Assembly (NCBI RefSeq): GCF_012933445.1
Contig: NZ_JABBNC010000044.1
Span: forward strand, 21,625-85,624
Source: Actinoplanes sp. TBRC 11911
GTDB taxonomy: Bacteria > Actinomycetota > Actinomycetes > Mycobacteriales > Micromonosporaceae
DNA length: 64,000 nt
Direction of reading: 5' to 3'
Made by a program: the position numbers and the translations under genes. This document shows, one piece after another, positions 16,706 through 25,061 of this stretch. The notes under the pieces were generated by a model. The model ran no database searches. It worked only from the letters and a program-made list of their open reading frames with translations, and was not told where the DNA came from. Numbering within the stretch: the first letter of the stretch is position 1; every line of letters begins with the position of its first letter.

Positions 16706-17884
16706 TCACTTCCCCGCAGCCGCGAGCTCGGCGGCACGCTCGGCCGCTCCGTCCATCGTGTCCACCCGCTCCACCAGCGGGTTCTTCGCTCCGTCGAGGA
16801 TGGCACGACCGGCCTCGGCGTTGTTGCCGTCGAGGCGTACCACCAGCGGCTTGGTGACCTGCTCGCCACGCTCGGCGAGCAGGGCGAGGGCCTGGATGAT
16901 GCCGTTCGCGACCTCGTCGCAGGCGGTGATGCCGCCGAAGACGTTCACGAAGACCGACTTGACCGAGGGGTCGCCCAGCACGATCTCCAGGCCGTTGGCC
17001 ATCACCTGGGCGCTGGCGCCACCGCCGATGTCCAGGAAGTTGGCCGGCTTGACGTTGCCGTGCCGTTCGCCCGCGTACGCCACGACGTCCAGCGTGGACA
17101 TCACCAGTCCGGCGCCGTTGCCGATGATCCCGACCTCGCCGTCGAGCTTGACGTAGTTCAGGTTCTTCGCCTTGGCGGCCTGCTCCAGCGGGTCGACCGC
17201 GGACTGGTCGACCAGCGCCTCGTGGTCGGGGTGCCGGAACGCCGCGTTCTCGTCCAGCGTGACCTTCGCGTCCAGCAGCAGCACCCGGCCGTCGCCCACC
17301 TTGGCGAGCGGGTTGACCTCGACGAGCGTGGCGTCCTCGGCCACGAACGCCTGCCACAGCTTGACCGCGATGTCGGTGACCTGGTCGGCGACCTCGGCCG
17401 GGAACTTCGCGGCGGCGACGATCTCGCGCGCCTTGGCCTCGTCGACGCCCTTGCTGGCGTCGATCGAGATCCGCGCGACCCGGTCCGGCTGCTCGTGGGC
17501 GACCTGCTCGATCTCCATACCGCCGGCCACGCTGGCGATGCAGAGGAACGTGCGGTTGGCGCGGTCCAGCAGGTAGGAGAAGTAGTACTCCTCCTTGATG
17601 TCGGCCGTCTCGGCCAGCATCACCTTGTGCACCGTGTGGCCCTTGATGTCCATGCCCAGGATGTCGGTCGCGCGCGCCTGCGCCTCGTCCGGACCGTCGG
17701 CGAGCTTGACGCCGCCCGCCTTGCCCCGGCCGCCGACCTTGACCTGTGCCTTGACGACGACCTTGCCGCCGAGGCGCTCGGCGATCGCGCGCGCCTCCGG
17801 CGGGGTCTGCGCGACACCGCCGCCCAGCACGGGCAGCCCGTGCCGTTCGAACAGGTCACGCCCCTGATACTCGAACAGGTCCAC
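16706..17884 (-). CDS. sucC: succinyl-CoA ligase, beta subunit
   Basis: A 392-residue ATP-grasp subunit. It begins DLFEYQGRDLFERHGLPV, has VVKAQVKVGGRGKAGGVKLA near residue 45 (nucleotide-binding strand) and LDIGGGASAQVM near 270, then VNVFGGITACDEVA near 305, the family landmarks around the active-site loop. I place the start at GTG 17884 because AAAGGAG lies 4 bases upstream and homologues begin at this point; a longer in-frame extension upstream has no family resemblance. It forms an operon with sucD. Confidence 0.96.
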   Translation of the reverse strand: MDLFEYQGRDLFERHGLPVLGGGVAQTPPEARAIAERLGGKVVVKAQVKVGGRGKAGGVKLADGPDEAQARATDILGMDIKGHTVHKVMLAETADIKEEYYFSYLLDRANRTFLCIASVAGGMEIEQVAHEQPDRVARISIDASKGVDEAKAREIVAAAKFPAEVADQVTDIAVKLWQAFVAEDATLVEVNPLAKVGDGRVLLLDAKVTLDENAAFRHPDHEALVDQSAVDPLEQAAKAKNLNYVKLDGEVGIIGNGAGLVMSTLDVVAYAGERHGNVKPANFLDIGGGASAQVMANGLEIVLGDPSVKSVFVNVFGGITACDEVANGIIQALALLAERGEQVTKPLVVRLDGNNAEAGRAILDGAKNPLVERVDTMDGAAERAAELAAAGK

Positions 17885-18220
17885 GTGTCTCCTTTCGCTC
17901 GCGACGCCTACCGTCGGCAAGCCGCACCGTTGCGTCCCGACCTTTGTGCGCGGCGGGCGTTTGGGGGCGCCGCCAGCGTGAAGAGTTTGCCGGCCGTGAG
18001 CGGCCTTCAGTCGCAGACTATCGACCGGAACCGGCGTCGAGCAGTCGCGGGTGCATGGTGTGCAAGACCACACACCCCTGCGGCGCGAAGCCGCCGAAAA
18101 GTCCCCGTAACCCACCCTTCAGGGCGTCGTTGAGAGTGGTGTCGGAGCGCTACGGCAAACCGATGCGTAAAGCGGCCGATGCCCTGTCGGTCGAGGGGTG
18201 GCGGCGGGGCATCGTGCATA
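17885..18220. other. non-coding region upstream of sucC
   Basis: No gene is supported. The stretch must hold the minus-strand sucCD promoter, but I do not see a clear -35/-10 pair. A small inverted repeat GGTGTG/CACACC sits at 18057-18076. An open frame on the plus strand across this region has compositionally random translation and lacks a ribosome-binding site. Confidence 0.55.
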
Positions 18221-18257
18221 GAGAGGCCGGACGTGTGAGGGGTGCGTCCGGCCTCTC
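18221..18257 (-). terminator. hairpin downstream of the cobalamin-binding subunit gene
   Basis: GAGAGGCCGGACG at 18221-18233 pairs perfectly with CGTCCGGCCTCTC at 18245-18257 (13 bp, 11-base loop), 27 bases past the stop. Confidence 0.75.
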
Positions 18258-18284
18258 CCCTTGCGCTTTACCTTGGGTATTGCC

Positions 18285-18689
18285 TCAGCTCACGGGCGAT
18301 GCCACATTGGCGCGCACCCATTCGATGATGGACGCGGTGGTGGCTCCCGGTGTGAAGATTTTGGCGACCCCCGCCGATTCCAATTCGGCGATGTCGTCGG
18401 CCGGAATGATGCCGCCACCGAATACCACGATGTCGGCAGCGTCACGCTCTGCCAGCAGTTCAATTACGCGCCGGAACAGCGTCATGTGCGCCCCGGACAG
18501 AACGGACAAACCGACCGCGTCGGCGTCCTCTTGAATGGCGGTCTCGACGATCTGCTCCGGAGTCTGGTGGAGTCCGGTGTAGATCACCTCCATGCCCGCG
18601 TCGCGCAGCGCACGGGCCACCACCTTGGCACCCCGGTCATGGCCGTCCAGTCCCGGCTTCGCGACCACGACCCTGATCCGTGCTGACAT
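18285..18689 (-). CDS. cobalamin-binding small subunit of an acyl-CoA mutase
   Basis: A 134-residue stand-alone B12-binding domain. It begins RIRVVVAKPGLDGHDRGAKV, with the DGHDRG cobalamin signature whose His is the lower ligand, then LSVLSGAHM and VFGGGIIP, the remaining cofactor contacts. It closely resembles the small subunit of isobutyryl-CoA mutase (IcmB) and the C-terminal domain of methylmalonyl-CoA mutase. The large catalytic subunit is not in this window, so it must pair with a subunit encoded elsewhere. ATG 18689 matches the family start. Which acyl-CoA is rearranged cannot be decided here. Confidence 0.88.
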   Translation of the reverse strand: MSARIRVVVAKPGLDGHDRGAKVVARALRDAGMEVIYTGLHQTPEQIVETAIQEDADAVGLSVLSGAHMTLFRRVIELLAERDAADIVVFGGGIIPADDIAELESAGVAKIFTPGATTASIIEWVRANVASPVS

Positions 18690-19066
18690 CCTGACCCTCC
18701 GCGCGCTGGCTGCAGCTCTCCTGAACGAACGGTAACCTGCCGGCACACCCGGGGGTAACCCAGTCGGCCGAACCGAGATCACCCAGGGTGGCCAAAAATG
18801 TATTCTGCGTCACCTGACTTTGCGTTTCTGGTGTGATCACCCTGCGTGGCCCAAGGGAAACGTAGCCAATTCGGACAATCGCTGCGCAAAGCGGATCGGA
18901 ACCGTTAACGAAATGGCGCTGCGGCTTGTGACTGGACTGTCGTTTCGTTACATTGGCCCACGGCTGCCGTCCGGATATCCCCCAACCCGGCAGCCTGGTG
19001 AGCATCAACAACCCGGGATTCCGGGTCGGTGACCACCGCCGCAATGTCGTCAACGGAGGGTTGTTC
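18690..19066 (+). promoter_or_regulatory. hairpin-rich leader/promoter region of the M23 peptidase gene
   Basis: This 377-bp gap holds promoters for the divergent genes and, toward its right end, several inverted repeats: TAACGAAA/TTTCGTTA (18906-18913, 18943-18950), GGCTGCCG/CGGCAGCC (18962-18969, 18988-18995) and ACCCGG/CCGGGT with a GATT loop (19011-19026). A structured leader before an actinobacterial cell-wall peptidase suggests a c-di-AMP riboswitch or similar element, but I could not match the conserved core, so no class is assigned. Confidence 0.4.
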
Positions 19067-19810
19067 GTGCGCCAGCGCTTGTCGTCTGAGCCCGATCGGT
19101 ACCGCGGCCGTCGTCGCGTTCCCACCCCTCCTCGCAGCCGCTACGCCGTCGTCACCACCGCGGCGTTCGTCGGCGCGGGAGTGGTCGCGCTCGGCGCGGC
19201 GTCCAATCTGCCGGACGCCAAGACCGTCAACCCCGACGTCATGCAGAGCCTGAAGAGCGGGCAGGTCGCCTCCAACGCGATCGCGAACCGCGCGGCCGAC
19301 CCGCAGAAGGCGTCCCGCAGCGAGAACCGCGACGCGGTGGCCAAGACCAAGGTGGCCGACGACGAGTCGCCCCAGGACGTCTGGCTGCTCCCCCTCGACG
19401 ACTACCAGTTCACCTCGGCCTTCGGGATCCGCTGGGGGGTGCTGCACGCCGGCATCGACCTGGCGGCGCCGGAGGGCACGCCGTACAAGTCGGTCCACGC
19501 GGGCGAGGTGACCCAGGCCGGCTACAACGGCGGCTACGGCTACTCGGTGACCGTTCGCAACGCCGACAACACCGAGGTCATCTACGCCCACTCGCGGCAG
19601 CTGTTCGTGAAGGCCGGCGACAAGGTCAAGGCCGGCCAGGTGCTCGGCGAGGTCGGCAACACGGGCGCGTCCTACGGCACCCACCTGCACCTGGAGGTGC
19701 ACGTGAACGGCCAGCCGGTGGACCCGATCCCGTTCCTGCAGGAGCGCGGCGTCGACATCAAGCTCCAGGTCGAGTCGGTGTACGCCGGCCTGGCCGCCGC
19801 CGCTGGTTAA
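19067..19810 (+). CDS. M23-family peptidoglycan endopeptidase
   Basis: A 247-residue exported zinc peptidase. A basic N-terminus is followed by one membrane/signal segment (VTTAAFVGAGVVALGAAS, residues ~28-46) and a linker. The LytM domain then shows FGIRWGVLHAGIDLAAPEGTP, with ligands H127 and D131, and GTHLHLEVHVNG with H206 and H208. It should cut peptide cross-links of peptidoglycan outside the membrane. GTG 19067 is chosen because GGAGGG lies 6 bases upstream; upstream in-frame starts would translate the structured leader. Confidence 0.9.
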   Translation: MRQRLSSEPDRYRGRRRVPTPPRSRYAVVTTAAFVGAGVVALGAASNLPDAKTVNPDVMQSLKSGQVASNAIANRAADPQKASRSENRDAVAKTKVADDESPQDVWLLPLDDYQFTSAFGIRWGVLHAGIDLAAPEGTPYKSVHAGEVTQAGYNGGYGYSVTVRNADNTEVIYAHSRQLFVKAGDKVKAGQVLGEVGNTGASYGTHLHLEVHVNGQPVDPIPFLQERGVDIKLQVESVYAGLAAAAG

Positions 19811-19835
19811 CCAGCGAGGAGCGCGGCCAGCACAG

Positions 19836-22274
19836 CTAGATCTTCTCGATCGGCGCGTGCCGCAGCACGAGCCACATCACCTGGTCGCCGAAGTCGATCT
19901 GAGCCCGCGCGCCCGGCCCCTGACCCTGCACCGCCAGCACCCGGCCCAGGCCGTACCGCTGGTGGTTGACGCGGTCGCCCACCGACACCTTCGGCGCCTG
20001 AGGCAGCTCGGACGCGGTCGCCAGCTTGCTGCCGTCGATGCCGAGCCGGCTGGCCAGCTGCTGGGCCTTGGGCGTACCGCCGGCGAAACCGCCGCCGCGT
20101 GACCGGTCGCCCCCGGCGCGACCACCCACCCCGCCGCCGGTCCCGGACCACGACGTGTACGACGCGGCCGTGCGCTCCCACCGCACCAGCTCCGGCGGCA
20201 GCTCGTCGGTGAACCGGGAGGGCGGGTTGTACTGCGGCTGACCCCACGCGCCCCGGGTGACCGCGCGAGACAGATAGAGGCGCTGGCGGGCCCGGGTGAT
20301 CCCCACGTACGCCAGGCGGCGCTCCTCCTCGAGCTCGGCGTTGTCGCCCAGCGCGCGCATGTGCGGGAAGACGCCGTCCTCCAGCCCGGTCAGGAAGACC
20401 ACCGGGAACTCCAGCCCCTTGGCCGTGTGCAGCGTCATCAGCGTGACGACACCCTGATGGTCGGGATCGTCGACCGGCACCTGATCGGCGTCGGCGACCA
20501 GCGCGACCTGCTCGAGGAAGCCGGCCAGCGTGGCGGCCTGGGCCTCGTCGTCCTCGGCGGCCTGGGCCTCGACGCGCTCCGTGTACTCCCGGGCGACGCT
20601 CACCAGCTCCTGCAGATTCTCCACCCGGCCCTGGTCCTGCGGGTCGAGGCTCTCCTCCAGCTCGCCGAGCAGGCCGGAGCGTTGCAGCACCGCCTCCAGC
20701 ACCTCCTCGGGCGGGGCGGTGCGGGCCAGCTCGCGCAGGTCGTCGAGCATCTGCACGAAGTCGTTGATGCTGTTCACCGCGCGGGTGGCGATGCCCGGCG
20801 CGTCCTTGGCGTGGCGCAGCGCCTGGCCGAACGACATGCGGTCGCGATTGGACAGCGCCTCGATGGTCGCCTCGGCCCGGTCGCCGATGCCGCGCTTCGG
20901 CGTGTTCAGCACGCGGCGGATGCTGACCGTGTCGTCGTCGTTCACGATGGCGCGCAAGTAACCCAAAGCGTCGCGGACCTCCTTGCGCTCGTAGAAGCGC
21001 ACCCCACCGACCACCTTGTACGGCAGGCCGACGCGGATGAACACCTCCTCGAACACTCGCGACTGCGCGTTCGTGCGGTAGAAGACGGCCACGTCGCCGG
21101 GGCGTACGTCCTCGTTGTCGGTCAGCCGGTCGATCTCGCGGGCCACCCAGTCGGCCTCGGCGTGCTCGGTGTCGGCCACGTAGCCGACGATCTGCTCGCC
21201 GGCGCCCTGATCGCTCCAGAGCCGCTTGGGCTTGCGTGACGTGTTGCGGTCGATCACCGCGTTCGCCGCGTTCAGGATCGTCTGGGTGGAGCGGTAATTC
21301 TGCTCCAGCAGGATCGTGCGGGCGTCCGGGTAGTCGCGCTCGAACTCCAGGATGTTGCGGATGGTGGCGCCGCGGAACGCGTAGATCGACTGGTCGGCGT
21401 CACCCACCACGCACAGCTCGCCGGGCTCGACCTCCCCGCCCCTCTCACCGACCAGCTCGCGCACCAATGTGTATTGCGCGTGGTTGGTGTCCTGGTATTC
21501 GTCGACCAGAACGTGCCGGAAGCGGCGGCGGTACGCCTCGGCCACGTGCGGATGCGACTGGAACAGGTGCACCGTCGACATGATGATGTCGTCGAAATCC
21601 AGGGCGTGCGCCTCGCGGAGGCGGCGCTGATAGAGCTCGTACGCCTCGGCGACGGCCCGCTCGTTCGGCCCCTTCGCCCGGTCTTTGAACTCCTCGGGCT
21701 CGATCAGCTCGTTCTTCAGGTTCGACACCTGCGCCGCCAGACCCCGCGCGGTGTAACGCTTCGGGTCGAGGTCGAGCTCGCGGCCGACCAGCGTCATCAG
21801 CCGCCGCGAGTCGTCCGCGTCATAGATGGAGAACGTGCTCTTGAGCCCGGCGTGCTCGTGCTCGGCCCGCAGGATGCGCACGCAGGCCGAGTGGAACGTC
21901 GACACCCACATGAGCCGGGCGCGCGGCCCGACGAGATGGGCGACCCGCTCTTTCATCTCGCCGGCGGCCTTGTTGGTGAACGTGATCGCGATGATCTGGC
22001 CGGGGTGCACGTCCCGCTCGGCCAGCAGGTAGGCGATGCGGTGGGTGAGCACCCGCGTCTTGCCGGACCCGGCACCGGCCACGATGAGCAGCGGCGACCC
22101 GGCGTGCGTCACCGCGTCCCGCTGCGGGCCGTTCAGGCCGTGCAGCAGCGACTCCGGATCGATCCGTTTGGCCTTGGCCTTGGGCGGCTCGCCGGAGCCG
22201 GTCGCGGGCGCCGTGGTGGTCGGCGGCATCGAGAACAGTGCGCCGTTTTTCGAGGGTTCTGAGGAAGCTCGCAT
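19836..22274 (-). CDS. pcrA: UvrD/PcrA-type ATP-dependent DNA helicase
   Basis: An 812-residue superfamily 1A helicase that unwinds DNA 3' to 5' in repair and replication-fork clearance. Visible motifs are LNGPQRDAV (Q motif), IVAGAGSGKT at ~64-73 (Walker A), AITFTNKAAGEM (Ia), LVDEYQDTN (II), VGDADQSIYAFRGA (III), EQNYRST (IV), VTLMTLHTAKGLEFPVVFL (V) and RRLAYVGITRARQRLYL (VI). The end, VGDRVNHQRYGLGRVLAVQG, is the PcrA C-terminal beta domain that contacts RNA polymerase. I place the start at ATG 22274, where a TAGACT hexamer 13 bases upstream hints at a nearly leaderless mRNA; ATG 22229 is the alternative. The plus-strand metallopeptidase gene is divergent. Confidence 0.93.
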   Translation of the reverse strand: MRASSEPSKNGALFSMPPTTTAPATGSGEPPKAKAKRIDPESLLHGLNGPQRDAVTHAGSPLLIVAGAGSGKTRVLTHRIAYLLAERDVHPGQIIAITFTNKAAGEMKERVAHLVGPRARLMWVSTFHSACVRILRAEHEHAGLKSTFSIYDADDSRRLMTLVGRELDLDPKRYTARGLAAQVSNLKNELIEPEEFKDRAKGPNERAVAEAYELYQRRLREAHALDFDDIIMSTVHLFQSHPHVAEAYRRRFRHVLVDEYQDTNHAQYTLVRELVGERGGEVEPGELCVVGDADQSIYAFRGATIRNILEFERDYPDARTILLEQNYRSTQTILNAANAVIDRNTSRKPKRLWSDQGAGEQIVGYVADTEHAEADWVAREIDRLTDNEDVRPGDVAVFYRTNAQSRVFEEVFIRVGLPYKVVGGVRFYERKEVRDALGYLRAIVNDDDTVSIRRVLNTPKRGIGDRAEATIEALSNRDRMSFGQALRHAKDAPGIATRAVNSINDFVQMLDDLRELARTAPPEEVLEAVLQRSGLLGELEESLDPQDQGRVENLQELVSVAREYTERVEAQAAEDDEAQAATLAGFLEQVALVADADQVPVDDPDHQGVVTLMTLHTAKGLEFPVVFLTGLEDGVFPHMRALGDNAELEEERRLAYVGITRARQRLYLSRAVTRGAWGQPQYNPPSRFTDELPPELVRWERTAASYTSWSGTGGGVGGRAGGDRSRGGGFAGGTPKAQQLASRLGIDGSKLATASELPQAPKVSVGDRVNHQRYGLGRVLAVQGQGPGARAQIDFGDQVMWLVLRHAPIEKI

Positions 22275-22396
22275 CGCGCGGGCAAGTCTATGCCGACGCA
22301 CCGACAAGAATCAGAGGCGCACGCCCGGGCGTGACGATGAAGTCTGCTCGCGTCTGCTTCAATCAGCGCTACATCGATGGCCGCTGGGGAGGATCA

Positions 22397-23749
22397 GTGC
22401 TGGAGGAGACGGGGCTGACTCCGGTCACCATTCCGGGGCAACACGTTCCGACGCACGACAACCTTCCGGGTGGGTGGCTGCCGCCGCCGTTACCCCCGAC
22501 GAAGGAACGTCACGGCGGGCTGATCGCGGTAATTGCCGGGATTGTCATCATGGTCGCGGTCATCGTCGCCCCGATTCCCGGCGTCATCCACGGCGAGCTT
22601 CGCTCCTTCGGGCCCAGCACGGCCGAGGCCGCGAAGGCGCCGCCCGCGCCGTACGAGCTGGCCGAGCAGATGCTCAACAAGCAGGCCGCCGCCCTGCTCC
22701 GGGGCGACCAGGCCGGCTGGCTGGCCGCCGTCGACCCGAGCCGGCCGGCGCTGCGCAAGCAGTACCAAAACCTGTTCACGACGTTGCGCTCGCTCAAGGT
22801 CACCAAGTTCACCTACGACCTCGATCCGGCCATCGAGGTGCGCGACGAGCTCACCGCGGACGCCGCCGTCGACTACTGCCTGTTCCGGGCCGCGAAGGTG
22901 TGCAGCGACCCGCCGTGGTTCGGTCAGAAGCTCACCCTCAAGCAGACCGCGAAGGGCTGGCTGATCACCGGCCTGGCCGCCGGCAAGAGTGCGCCGCAGA
23001 CCCCGTGGCAGAACGGCGACCTCGTCTTCAAGCAGGGCAAACGCGTCGTCGTGGGAGCACCGTCGGCGCTGCGCGGGCGCCTGGACGAGGTGGTGTCGGT
23101 CGCCGATCAGGCCGCCACCGTGGACGACAAGATCGCGAAGAAGATGCGCAACCCACAGGACAAGTACCGCGTCTTCCTCGCCGACGACAAGTCGTGGAAA
23201 GCCTGGTACGGGGGCCGTTTCCCGAGCTACTCGGTGGCGTACACGATTCCGTTGGGTGCCTCCGGCAGCGACGTCGTGCTGCACATGAGCGACTTCGACA
23301 ACCGGCACCAGCTGCAGATCACCGTCCAGCACGAGATGGCCCACGTGGCGACCCTCAGCAACATCGGCCGCGACGAGGACGATGACGACCTCTGGCTGAT
23401 GGAGGGTGTCGCCGAGTACGCCGGCTGGCTGCCCCTGCACGCGGGCCGCGACCTGGAGATGCCGGTCCTGCACCAGGCGTTCCAGGGCAAGAACCGCCCG
23501 AAGACGATCGCCGCGCCGCCACTGAAGTCGAGCGCCACCGGTGACCAGGTCGACATCTTCTACGGCCTCGGCCACTACTCGGTCGATTGCATCGTCACCA
23601 AGTACGGCGAAAGCCGCGCCATGGAGTTCGTCCGCCTCAAGCTGCGCGAGCAAAAATCTTTGGATTCCGCTTCCCGTACGGCGTTGGGCCAGCCGTTCTC
23701 GGCGGTGGACAAAACCTGCCTGTCCTGGGTCGCTGACCACTCCGGCTGA
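22397..23749 (+). CDS. membrane-anchored gluzincin-type metallopeptidase
   Basis: A 450-residue protein with one N-terminal membrane segment (LIAVIAGIVIMVAVIVAP, residues ~36-55), then an NTF2-like region and a C-terminal peptidase domain facing outward. The zinc motif is HEMAH at 312-316, and E336 in WLMEGVAEYAG is the expected third ligand, as in gluzincins. GTG 22397 is preferred because GGGGAGGA stands 4 bases upstream; longer versions lack a site. Two Cys residues near 188 and 195 and one near 443 could form disulfides outside the cell. Substrate unknown. An actinobacterial family of membrane-bound MA-clan peptidases of this form exists but I cannot name a role. Confidence 0.8.
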   Translation: MLEETGLTPVTIPGQHVPTHDNLPGGWLPPPLPPTKERHGGLIAVIAGIVIMVAVIVAPIPGVIHGELRSFGPSTAEAAKAPPAPYELAEQMLNKQAAALLRGDQAGWLAAVDPSRPALRKQYQNLFTTLRSLKVTKFTYDLDPAIEVRDELTADAAVDYCLFRAAKVCSDPPWFGQKLTLKQTAKGWLITGLAAGKSAPQTPWQNGDLVFKQGKRVVVGAPSALRGRLDEVVSVADQAATVDDKIAKKMRNPQDKYRVFLADDKSWKAWYGGRFPSYSVAYTIPLGASGSDVVLHMSDFDNRHQLQITVQHEMAHVATLSNIGRDEDDDDLWLMEGVAEYAGWLPLHAGRDLEMPVLHQAFQGKNRPKTIAAPPLKSSATGDQVDIFYGLGHYSVDCIVTKYGESRAMEFVRLKLREQKSLDSASRTALGQPFSAVDKTCLSWVADHSG

Positions 23750-23779
23750 ATTATCGGCGCGCCGGGCCGTCGTGAGCGC

Positions 23780-24982
23780 ATGAGCAGATTGAACGGCGAG
23801 CGGGTTCTGGTGCGTGACGCGGCCCTGGCCGACGGGCGGTCGTCCCGGCTGACCCTCGGCGTCTCGCTCCTCGTGGAGAACGGCCTGGTGGCCGGGCTGT
23901 GGACCGACGGAGACGAGCCGGCCGCGGCCCAGGTCCGCGACGTGCCGGTGATCGACGGGTCCGGCGCGACGATCGTGCCGGGCATGGTGGATTCGCACGC
24001 CCACCTGGCTTTCCCGGGCGGCGGACGGTGGGTGGAACGGGTCCTGGACCCACCCGAGGAGCTCGTGCAGGTCGCCGAGGAGAACGGCGAGCTCCTGGTC
24101 CGGGCCGGGGTGCGGTGGGCCCGCGACGTCGGGGCGCCGCGGTGGCACGATCCGGACGTCGGTGCCGACCGGGCGCTCAATCTCACGCTGCGGGACCGCT
24201 GGCAAGGCCGGGCGGACCGGCCGTACCTGCGCGCGGCCGGCACCTGGATCAGCCGCAAGGGATCGATGCTCCCCGGTTTGATGATCGAGGTGGAGCACGC
24301 CGCCGACCTGGTCACCGCGGTCAACCAGCAGCTCGACGAGGGTGCCGACCTGGTGAAGATCTATCTGGACGGTCCGGACCCGGCGGCCGCGCCGTTCAGC
24401 GCCGCCGAGCTACGGGCGGCGGTCGAGGCGGCGCACGAGCGGGGCGCGAAGGTCGCCGCGCACGGCACCCTGCTGGCCGGGAACCGGGTCGGCGCCGAGG
24501 CCGGGATCGACAGCCTCGAACACGGCAACGAGCTGGACCTGGACACCGTACGGGTGATGAAGCGAAACGGCGTCACGCTGGTGGCCACGATGGCAGTGTG
24601 GAAGTCGCGGGCCGGCTTCGCGGGGACGACCCGGGGGGATTTCAGCGGACCGGCCGCGGAGAAGCGGGAGGCGGCGCTGCGCGAGACCGTCGGCGCGAGC
24701 TTTCGGCTCGCCTACGCGGAGGGGGTGACGATCGCGGCCGGGACCGACTCCGGCGGCGGCTCGCCCCGCGCGAACCATCTCGCGTGGGAGGTGGAGGCGC
24801 TGGTCGAGGGCGGGATGCGGGCCGAGGACGCGCTGGCCGCGGTGACGTGGCGCGGCGGCGACCTGATGGGCGTTCCCGAGGCCGGGCGGCTGGTGGCGGG
24901 CGGGCCGGCGCACTTCAGCCTGGTGCACGGCGACCCGCTGAGCGATCCGGCGTCGTTGTGGCGGGTGTGGCTTACCCGTTAG
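23780..24982 (+). CDS. amidohydrolase (prolidase/imidazolonepropionase-like)
   Basis: A 400-residue TIM-barrel metal hydrolase. The first metal motif DSHAHL begins at residue 71, preceded by the beta-sandwich strands and ATIVPGMV. LVKIYLDG near 190 contains a Lys that could be carbamylated to bridge two metals, followed by AHGTL (His) near 228, SLEHG near 246 and AGTDSGGGSP near 325 (final Asp). This arrangement fits the peptidase/prolidase-like subgroup acting on cyclic amides or dipeptides. It follows the metallopeptidase gene by 30 bases and may be co-transcribed. Substrate unassigned. Confidence 0.85.
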   Translation: MSRLNGERVLVRDAALADGRSSRLTLGVSLLVENGLVAGLWTDGDEPAAAQVRDVPVIDGSGATIVPGMVDSHAHLAFPGGGRWVERVLDPPEELVQVAEENGELLVRAGVRWARDVGAPRWHDPDVGADRALNLTLRDRWQGRADRPYLRAAGTWISRKGSMLPGLMIEVEHAADLVTAVNQQLDEGADLVKIYLDGPDPAAAPFSAAELRAAVEAAHERGAKVAAHGTLLAGNRVGAEAGIDSLEHGNELDLDTVRVMKRNGVTLVATMAVWKSRAGFAGTTRGDFSGPAAEKREAALRETVGASFRLAYAEGVTIAAGTDSGGGSPRANHLAWEVEALVEGGMRAEDALAAVTWRGGDLMGVPEAGRLVAGGPAHFSLVHGDPLSDPASLWRVWLTR

Positions 24983-25061
24983 GGCGGTAGCGCTCACCGT
25001 CCTCAATGTCTCAGGATGATGCCCGTCGATGTAGACAACCTCGATCGGGAGACCCGAGACC

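Noticed and set aside
17944..18534. Plus-strand open frame of 196 codons between sucC and the B12-binding gene
   Set aside because: No ribosome-binding site, no family resemblance, and it overlaps a terminator and the mutase subunit gene.
18690..19066. Named ydaO (c-di-AMP) riboswitch
   Set aside because: Context is right and hairpins exist, but I could not recognise the conserved core sequence, so only an unnamed structured leader is reported.
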